Origin: Hermodice carunculata | Taxonomy: Eukaryota; Annelida; Polychaeta; Eunicida; Amphinomidae | DNA: 64,000 bases | NCBI GenBank assembly: GCA_964020975.1 | Contig: CAXHWN010002465.1 | Coordinates: 644,001 to 708,000 of the forward strand | Direction: 5' to 3' | Shown here: positions 56,701-64,000 of the stretch, piece after piece | Position numbering within the stretch: position 1 is the first letter of the stretch | How the letters are laid out: each line of letters starts with the position of its first letter | Notes under the pieces: generated by a model | What the model was told of the DNA's origin: nothing | The model's database searches: none | What the model saw: the letters and a program-made list of their open reading frames with translations, nothing else | Translations under genes and position numbers: made by a program

Positions 56701-58378
56701 TCATTTTGGTGGAAGTAGAGGCGTGGTTCTTGTCAAGCAAGCGCAGTGCCGACCAATGGTGGAAGCGTTACCGCTGATAGCTGTTTGAAGTATATGGATG
56801 TGGAAAGATTGTACAATTCGTAGCTTAGAAGATGAAAAATATAATTCTGTGTGCTAAAAAGATTAACTTGGATAACATCTTTCGAATGATGTATTTGGTT
56901 TTTCCTTACGTTCCTTGTATCAAATAGAGTAGCACCTAGAAAGTTTCAAATGAGCTACGGTAAACAGTACAGGTCACCGCCATATTGGATATTATTATAG
57001 CAATTAAATCAACAGCGGACACTCCCTCCGAAAACTGTACAGATACGTTTCATTCGCAGATATTGAAGGGGGATGCAATCAATTAAAGGAACAGGTGCCC
57101 TTTGGCAGTGTTCCCGCACATCATGAAAATCAGTAAAAGTTATTTAGGACTATTGTTTTTAAGGCCCGTAAAAAGCAATAAATTCCGAACATGTGGCATG
57201 AAAATTCATTACTTATCGATTTGGGATGGGTTGGATCGAGAACGTGTGACAATGGCAATGACAATGAAATCCGCTGAATCAATCTTTTTGCCTTTGCCGA
57301 AAGCGGGAACGCTGCCTAGTTGCGCGTACACAATTGCGTACAAGGATGACCCGTTTTTTCCAGCATTACAATGCAAAATTATGGCGCACGTGCTTCTGGT
57401 AAACAAAGCAAATGAAAACAACGGAAGTGTGATGCCGATGCTCAAATAGAATTGACAATTTGAACACCCTAAGAACCAACGCACAAAAAACGCAATGCAT
57501 TTTGAATGATACAAATGCAAATATTATCCAAAACTTAGTAACCTTGCACCTTTGAGGTCCCGGTGTTTTGCATCGTCCACCATGACCATAATTATGCATT
57601 ATACTGGTGTAATCCTCTGATGCTCGTCTTTGTATGTAACAAGCTCTCTTACTTGCTTAGAAAAAATACTCCTGGGGTAACCCTGCAAAAATTTACGTCA
57701 TTTCACCTCATTTGCGGTGAGAGCATTTCCAGGTTCCTCATTGGGTGGATTTGATCACGCGCCGCTCACTGTCCAATCAAACTCGTTGTTGCCCATGCAT
57801 GTGCCCGTCTCATGTCCGCAATGTTGGGGAGGAATAAGTCGTATAAAAGCGAAGATTGTTGGACCAAGATGTTAAATTTTCACATCATATTTTCACCAAA
57901 AAGACTTCCATCGAACAAATCTAGATACAGATAAAGGCACGAGTGAAAATTCCTTACGGAAGGAAAGGAAAATACGCAGATTAGTCACCGCACGGTCACA
58001 CGTGGACGAAGCGAAGATTTGCGTAAACACGATGTGATCATACTGTGTTGTTGATTGCTGCCTCCTAGTATGTGTCACGTCGTTGTTGTTAATTTTCAAC
58101 AAAATTTTGCTGTTTTCATTTTATTAAATTGTTTGAATGGAACAAATCTGTATTACAGAACAAGAAAGGAATATGAAATTCATGATCGCAGGCCGTAAAA
58201 ATATACGTACAACATAGCCGTCATAGCGGGAAACCATGCTAACAGGCTGTGTACACTCGCTTGTGTTGTACGTGTTGCACGGCCTGTACCGTGTTGCTTA
58301 CTAAAAAAAAAGTGACCGCACTTAAGATCAGACTCTTGACACCTCGGTATCAAATTTTTCAGGTAAATTGAAATAGAA

Positions 58379-58618
58379 AGTGCACAGAAATACAAATCAT
58401 GTAATTTTTGACCATTTCATCACGTGGAATGAATCGCAAAAATAACAGAGCCCAGGCGTGTTCAGTATGCATGCCGCTTGTTGTGCAAGACAGTAAAAAA
58501 CTGCCCGATAGCACACGATGTGCACAGAAATACAAATGTAATTTCTGACCATTTCATCACGTGGAATGAATCGCAAAAATTACAGAGCCCAGGCGTGTTC
58601 AGTATGCATGCCGCTAGC
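58379..58618. repeat. Direct duplication, about 100 bases, 140-base offset
   Basis: The segment starting gtgcacagaaatacaaat and ending gtatgcatgccgct occurs at 58379-58479 and again at 58519-58615. The copies are about 95% alike, so the duplication is recent. Confidence 0.95.
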
Positions 58619-58745
58619 CCCAAGGGACCTCCCCATGCTCTGTTAGTGTTAAGCTTGCGGATGGCCCCAAGGGACCTCCCCACGCTCTGTTAAGCTTTCG
58701 GGTGGCCCCAAGTGACCTTCCCACGCTCTGTTAAGCTTGCGGGTT
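58617..58745. repeat. Three-copy tandem repeat, about 41-47 bases
   Basis: The unit gccccaagggacctcccca plus cgctctgttaagcttgcgg starts at about 58617, 58664 and 58705. The first copy has a small insertion (gtgtta). Confidence 0.95.
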
Positions 58746-59339
58746 TGTCCTTACTCGACTCTGGTTCAGCCAGGTACTTGACCTTTCTAACCGAGATATA
58801 TCCCGTAATACGGCAGACCCAAACGAAATCCACCCACCGTTTTATTCCTTAGGGTCGTGGCGCGGCGGGCACTATATAATCGGACATGTTAGAGCAATAT
58901 AATATGCGATATTCCATGCATTTACACGCTAACCGGATAATTCGTCTGTTTTGCGGGACATGACGGTTGACTAGTTATGCGTCGGCGCATGCGTGACTGG
59001 AAAAATGCGAATATCAACAGACCCACATGTGTGAAGCGCGCCACAACAAGGATGGACGGAGGAGATGCTTCACCTAATGCGGGCAATTGCTTTATATAAT
59101 GCAGGCAGCGGAATTATATCGCCGTGAATATATTAACGTAATGTGAATTAAAAACTATCATAATGTCTGCCAGACATATAACAGGTATTTACACGTAATT
59201 TGGATACAATACAAAATTCAGTATCATTAATACTATTAAAAGATACGATAGAAAAAGGTACAAAGTTTGATACATCCTAAGTTGAATATTGACAGTATTT
59301 TTCAGGATACAAGTATTACTTTTGATTCCTAATGTATGA

Positions 59340-60440
59340 AATGGGCAAAGAAAGGAAAAATTGAATTTCAGAAATGTGAGGGATAGTTATCAAACTTGAA
59401 AAGAGTCTTTAGAAATAGAATTTATGGTTACAAATCCCACATTAAGGATTTCAGTACGGTAAATTTAAAGCAGGTTATGGTTTCAAAAGCTGTCAAAAAC
59501 TACAAGAAAGATTTTAATCGCTACCATTGATAAGGCAGGTAACAAATTTTGGGATCATCTGCAAAAGATATTATCTGGATACTAAGAAAAATGAACTTGG
59601 CATGAACAATATTTCAGACATATGAGGAAATGATGTATACAAATTACACAAACAATCCATTGATAATTTGAAAGATACAATATCAAAATTTCTGAAGAGG
59701 ACTCTATTCCACTCTTGTTCTGGATACCCAGATTACGTGAAAACTCTTTTAAATCAAGATTCATAGCTGGTGCTTCAAAATGAACAACAAAGGAACTATC
59801 GAAGGAAGTAACACTGTGTTCGACTGCAATTAGGAATCTTTCCATAAATGCTGTGATGCAGTTTACAGAACCTGGCTTGAATTTAAGTATATGAATAAAT
59901 TGATGGGAAAGGACTCTGGGATGGCTTCAAAATTATGAAAGAACGCAAGGAATATTGATGACATTGTTTGTGTAAATGTACAAAATTTCATTGTCATTTC
60001 TGAAGAAATTTACCCAAAAGATATCTCTTTGGAAGGTAACAATTCAGATTGTCTCAGAGATGTGTTTCTGGACTTGGATATTCGGATCACTAATGACAGG
60101 TTTTGAATTAAAGTCGAATACAAAATTGATGAGTTTAACTTTGAAGGAGTTAACTATCCTTTCCCTGACAGTAATATTTCGGAAGCTGTTCGATATAGTA
60201 TACATTTTTGTCACAAAATTTTAAAAGTTGGTTGTATTTGTTCTAAATTTCGGGAATTTGCAACTAGAAAAAAAATATTTACAAGGGGATTCAAAGAGGT
60301 ACCTTTGATCAAACATTTATACAAATTTTGTTGTAAATACCCAAATATTGTTAGAAAGTCTGAATTCGATAATTTTAGAGATTTTAGACTTGACAGTTTT
60401 GCTAATTTATTTTATCTTTTGGCATCATTCTATTTTAATA
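59340..60440 (+). mobile_element. Fossil Penelope-like retroelement remnant
   Basis: Short segments on the + strand match the reverse transcriptase of Penelope-like elements. 'SRFIAGASK' and 'LSKEVTLCSTAIRNL' lie near 59755-59850. 'FLDLDIRITND' and 'YKIDEFNFEGVNYPFPDSNI' lie near 60065-60180. 'HLYKFCCKYPNIVRKSEFDN' is near 60315-60380. The element is old, shortened and broken in many places, and no long open frame remains. No terminal repeats or GIY-YIG endonuclease part were recognised. Family assignment rests on remembered motif similarity. Confidence 0.6.
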
Positions 60441-60539
60441 TTCACATTTCGGACATTTAAGGCTTACTTGTTTTCTGTCAGGTTAAACACCCTGGGGCAG
60501 TCGGAAGCAAAAAGCTGGCCAACGACAGTTACAAGTTTG

Positions 60540-61620
60540 CCTAATTGTGCTTTACCTGGTTAAGGTGAATTGTCGGTATGAGATCCAGATATTACAGAAA
60601 CGTGTAATAAAAATTCCGCTATTAATGAATTTACTGAAAAACGTGCCACTCTTGCATGGGGTAATGTTTATAATCTATCTTATCCTCAAGAAACGTATAC
60701 ACAATTTTACAAAGACTTTAAACAGATATTTAATAACTGTTTTCCTATTGTTAATATACGAAAGAAAGTCAACAGACATAAACCTTGGATAACTGAGGGC
60801 TGATGAATTTCATTAGAACAAAACATAAGTTATATGAAAAATCCCTAAGCAGATCAACACCTCCGCATGAGTGGCAGTATGTAACGTATAAAAGTAAACT
60901 AACACATCTGATATGAACTGCACAAATAAACATATTATAGTGAGTTACTTGATGCGAAATAATTTGAAAAGAACTTTGAGAGTACTTAACATGATTACAG
61001 ATAACAAGAGGAAGGGTGCTACATCAAAACATTTTAAGATTGGGGAGGACCTAGTTTCTAACCCCCAGCTTATCGCTGATCAATTTAATGATTACTTTGT
61101 AAATGTTGGTCCATCTCTGTCTAAAAATATTGAGTCTACGTATAACAATACACATGTATTGTCATTTCTTAAGGGAAATTATGATAGCTCCATTTACATA
61201 ATTTATTCAACGATATGAATTGTGAACTGTCTCATGTAGCCAAGTGGTTCAAATCAAACAAGTTAAATTTGAATATTTAAAAAACCAGTAATATGTTATT
61301 TCACACCAAAAGGAAAATCAATGCCGCTGATTGTCTCTATCTCTCAATTGGTGGTTAACAGATAAATTTTATTTCTCATGTAAAATTTCTAGGTGTGATT
61401 TTAGGTACCATGTTAGATTGGAAACAGCATGTAGTTTATACTAGTAGTAAATTAGCAAAATCCATAGGCATCACTGTAAAAGTTCAACGCTTCTTATTAA
61501 AAAGATTCTTCTTAATATGTATTATACTTTTGCGTATCCATATCTGTCTTATGGTAGCATTGTTTGGGGAAGTACTAAAGCCAAACATAAACCAAATCAG
61601 ATGAAAATTAACCAAGCTAT
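60540..61620 (+). mobile_element. LINE copy lacking the RT core
   Basis: The post-endonuclease linker is readable ('NIRKKVNRHKPWITEG' near 60745-60800; 'LRVLNMITDNKRKGATSKHF', 'NPQLIADQFNDYFVNVGPSL' in 60913-61200). It jumps at about 61205 directly to the thumb region ('HVAKWFKSNKLNLNI', 'HVKFLGVILGTMLDWKQHVV' near 61230-61450). The fingers and palm, including the FADD site, are absent. A few stops and frameshifts are also present. It ends by frameshift near 61620, where a tandem array starts. Confidence 0.75.
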
Positions 61621-61624
61621 GGCT

Positions 61625-62345
61625 AGATGAAAATTTCAAAGGGCGAAATAACCTTGACCTTTTAAGGTCACATGTAAATTTGAAAGTGTGCAGTGTTCCC
61701 AAACACCTTGGGTCCAACATGGTTAAAATTGGGTGAAAATTTGCCAAATTATGTGGGATCAAAATTTCAAAGGTCCAAATGACCTTGATCTTTAACCTTT
61801 AGATGTCACATCTACCTTACAAAAATGTGCAGTGTTACAATATTTACAATTTGAACCCAACATAATCAAAATCGGATACAAATTGACCGAGTAATGGTTA
61901 AAAGAAAATTTTGAATGCCCAAATCACCTTGAACTTTGACCTGTAGAGGTCATATGTAAATTAAAAAATGTGCAGTATTTCAAAAAACCTATGAATTGAA
62001 GTTGGATTGGCTGCCTGTATTTATAATAGTTTTGAAGATATTCAAGATTTAAATCTTTTAATGGCTCTAATTTGCATAATTATAAGCTTTTAAAAAAACT
62101 TAAGACGTCATGTATGGAAGACTAATCAAGCCAAGTTTGGAGTTTCTATGTATAATAGTTTTCAAATGAAATGTCGGACAAATTTGCCTGTAAAGAAAGA
62201 AAGAATTCCAAGAAAAGCCACATGTTTGTTTTGGCGCACAGACATAAAATGTCTGTGTTGGCAAAGACATAAAGAAAGAAGAAGAAAAAAGAAATAAAGA
62301 ATTCCTAGAAAGAATAATGTTCGTGTTGGCACACAGATATAATTA
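61625..62345. repeat. Tandem array, 130-150-base units, ending like the 54-kb array
   Basis: Units starting near 61628, 61760 and 61911 share 'gaaaatttcaaaggtccaaa', 'gaccttgacctttagaggtcacatgtaaat', 'aaaatgtgcagtgtt' and 'cccaacatggttaaaat'. The end (62000-62345) carries 'tataatagttttgaagatat', 'tgtcggacaaatttgc.tgtaaag' and aaag-rich text, shared with 54500-54780. Confidence 0.8.
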
Positions 62346-63280
62346 AAGGTGTCAGATCTATCTTTTCAAGCCAAATATTTAGATGCTTGCATAGGACTCC
62401 CCACCACCCCCACACTCCCCACCCCCAACCCTAAACTTAATGGGTCCTGGTAAGGTCCTCATCCTTTCTGGTGAGAGAGTGAAATAACAATGCAAGTTTT
62501 AAATTGCTGATTGTTCAAGATTTAATTCTTAAGTTGAAAATGTTAACATAGAGTCCAAGGGTGTCGAGCAACTACACCTTTTCTCTCCGTTTTCTGCCCC
62601 TGCACAAACGAAACATTTCTTCCACACAGAGAGTCACTTGTCCCTTTAATCTAGGGGAATTGTTGAGTTTATATGAATTCAAATATATAATGATGATATA
62701 CAAATTATGTCATCTGTATTGTCAAGGAGGCTACACGAAGTGCAGGTGTAGTTTTCTTGGTATTGCCGAAAAAGAAACAAGGATAATGCGTGGCAAACTC
62801 AGTTACCCTTTACTTCTCCCTTCCCCCATTTTATCACATCCTGGAGGATAGCTGGTCACCTTACATTTGATTACAACACTGACCTCTCACAATGCACACA
62901 TCTTTGCAGATTGACCGCAACTCTACATATGGCACTGATTATTGAATGCACACTTGTCCGCCCTTCAATCTGCAAGGGGTCATAAATACTCAATTAAAAA
63001 GACATAATACTTAGTGGTCTGCAGATCTGAATCTGCAGGCAAATCGGCCATGTTTTCCGGGCTTGAAGCAAGCCTGTCAGTGTCTTTTGTAAGAACAACT
63101 AAAATTTTGGGACTATGGCAATGCTACAAGTGAAACGCGGGAAAGGTGAGAAGGGTATTGTTTTACATGAGTTGTGGAGAGCGAACAATACTCTGTCAGT
63201 GTAACAGGAGTCTACATGTACCTTCATGCTGAATATGGCACTTTCAATTTGCTAGTAGCTGCTCTCAGGTTTTGATCGAT
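62346..63280. other. Unassigned stretch
   Basis: It contains a C-rich tract near 62400-62430. No exon with supporting splice sites and no defined element is visible. Confidence 0.4.
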
Positions 63281-63284
63281 TTAA

Positions 63285-63420
63285 CTCATTCCATACTATG
63301 GTCACAGGCCTTGGTCATTGTTTCTGGTACTGCCTGGTAAGTCATGCTGCAGCTGCCGCAAGGGCAGCTGCAGCATGACTTGCCAGGCAGTGCCAGAACC
63401 GCTGACTTAAGACTATAGGC
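63285..63420. mobile_element. Palindromic element, copy 2 (inverted relative to 45.8 kb)
   Basis: The hairpin arms 63321-63357 and 63363-63399 surround loop gcaag. Its flanks 'cattccatactatggtcaca' and 'gacttaagactatagg' are the reverse complement of the flanks of copy 1. The conservation of both arms and flanks shows a mobile or recently duplicated family. Confidence 0.8.
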
Positions 63421-63453
63421 GTGTTGCTAGTTGAACATACAATTTACATTGAT

Positions 63454-63633
63454 TACTGTGGAACCTGAGTATGAGCCTAACTCTGCTCAGGGACCACCTG
63501 TGCTAAAGGACCAGTCTCAACATCCTTATTAGCATATTTTAGTTAAATTTAACTTGCCTTAAGGGATCACCTGTCAGAAAGGGCCATTTCTCATTGGTCC
63601 TGTGGGTGGTCCCTTAATGAAGGTTCCACTGTA
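63454..63633. mobile_element. TA-flanked MITE (TACAGTGGAACCTT ends)
   Basis: TACTGTGGAACCTGAGTATG at the left and the complement of …ttaatgaaggttccactgta at the right are imperfect inverted repeats. The interior has 'gggaccacctgt' and 'gggatcacctgt' units. Length is 180 bases, TA at both ends. Confidence 0.8.
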
Positions 63634-63710
63634 ATCCTGCAAATTTTTATCCACTATTAAGTTAGTGATGAAGTAGTTCAGGGTGAAAAAACACATCAAT
63701 ATAATTTCAG

Positions 63711-63886
63711 GATCAAATTCAGCATCAGATGAAATTCTTATTGAATGCATGCGGCCGCAGGCTGACAGTGTGGCTGTGTCCAGAAGTCAGGCTTTGTCAT
63801 CCTCTTTGTCAGATTTGTCGACTGATTCCACAGCATGCCTAACACTCAAAACACGCCAAGGCAGGCAGTTAATACCTGTCCCATAG
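63711..63886 (+). CDS. Candidate terminal exon of an unrecognised gene
   Basis: An acceptor (caatataatttcag, AG 63709-63710) opens a frame entered in phase 1 that ends at TAG 63884-63886. It gives about 58 residues: a DEILIECMRPQ segment, a Ser-rich stretch (SRSQALSSSLSDLSTDS) and a basic end (TLKTRQGRQLIPVP). The composition looks protein-like and is unlike the surrounding repeats. I do not recognise the protein, and no upstream exon of the same gene could be assigned in this window. It could be a chance frame. Confidence 0.4.
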
Positions 63887-64000
63887 TATTGAGCTGTAAC
63901 TATAGGGACGTTGGTATTTGAATGAAGCGTCTTTTTACAAGAACTTTGAATCTGATTGCAATAATTCAGATAAGACAACATCTGTCTTGATTAGCACAGT

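Larger units (their letters stand above)
56700..59150. promoter_or_regulatory. CpG-richer, promoter-like region without an assigned gene
   Basis: CpG is clearly more frequent here than in the flanks. Motifs include a YY1-like ccgccatattgg (about 56979), a TATA-like gtataaaagcg (about 57839) with CCAAT-type gtccaatcaaac upstream (57771), and an actatataatcgg (about 58871). Frames of about 100 codons on both strands at 57102-57520 have no recognisable motif. It may be the promoter and first exons of the gene whose last exon is at 63711, or the CpG-rich body of an old DNA transposon; the sequence does not decide. Confidence 0.35.

Noticed and set aside
57102-57520. Overlapping frames of 115 codons (+) and 103 codons (-) in the CpG-rich region
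   Set aside because: Neither has a recognisable motif, and both strands are open because stop codons are rarer at higher GC. Not reported as genes.
59340-61620. A single large retroelement across 59.3-61.6 kb
   Set aside because: The left part has Penelope-like motifs and the right part LINE linker and thumb motifs; they are different element classes lying side by side.
1-64000. Polinton, retrovirus or LTR element
   Set aside because: No capsid, envelope, integrase, protease or long terminal repeat signal was recognised anywhere in the window.

Overview
The window is animal nuclear DNA: AT-rich, with GT-AG introns, many short ORFs without coding character, and a dense mix of LINE remnants, small terminal-inverted-repeat elements and intronic tandem repeats. 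The mix (CR1/jockey-type LINEs, a Penelope-like remnant, CAGGG-ended hAT-like elements, TACAGTGG-ended MITEs, frequent acatgtaca motifs) suggests a marine invertebrate. The caspase resembles vertebrate caspase-2, which fits an invertebrate deuterostome but does not prove it. I cannot name the species.

One host gene can be read end to end: a CARD-containing caspase-2-like initiator caspase on the + strand. It has eight coding exons from 14526 to 41336, all with GT-AG borders and compatible phases, and encodes 454 residues. Exons 1 and 2 carry the CARD, exon 3 the linker, exons 4 and 5 the large (p20) subunit with the catalytic His and Cys, exon 6 the inter-subunit linker, and exons 7 and 8 the small (p10) subunit. 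A second, weaker host candidate is a terminal exon at 63711-63886 of an unrecognised gene.

Region by region. 1-11.3 kb: a 0.5-kb repeat module split by a LINE, then several more LINE pieces, including an almost complete minus-strand CR1-type copy (4.9-8.0 kb). 11.7-14 kb: MITEs, a promoter-like element with terminal inverted repeats and a 59-bp-arm hairpin. 14-41 kb: the caspase gene, whose first coding exon lies inside a repeat array and whose introns hold at least six MITEs, two larger DNA elements, a TTAA-flanked element and two clear minisatellites. 41-50 kb: a probable 3'UTR and flank with a 1.66-kb hAT-like element, a hairpin element and a tRNA-derived SINE. 50-55 kb: a + strand LINE inserted in a 0.43-kb tandem repeat, followed by a 145-bp tandem array. 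56.7-59.1 kb: a CpG-richer, promoter-like stretch. 59-62 kb: a decayed Penelope-like remnant, a LINE copy lacking its RT core, and another tandem array. 62-64 kb: a second copy of the hairpin element, a MITE and the orphan exon.

I found no rRNA, functional tRNA, CRISPR, retrovirus or Polinton. No undescribed multi-gene system is visible. The most informative signals are the caspase itself, the nested repeat insertions, the series of TA-flanked MITEs and the palindromic elements.
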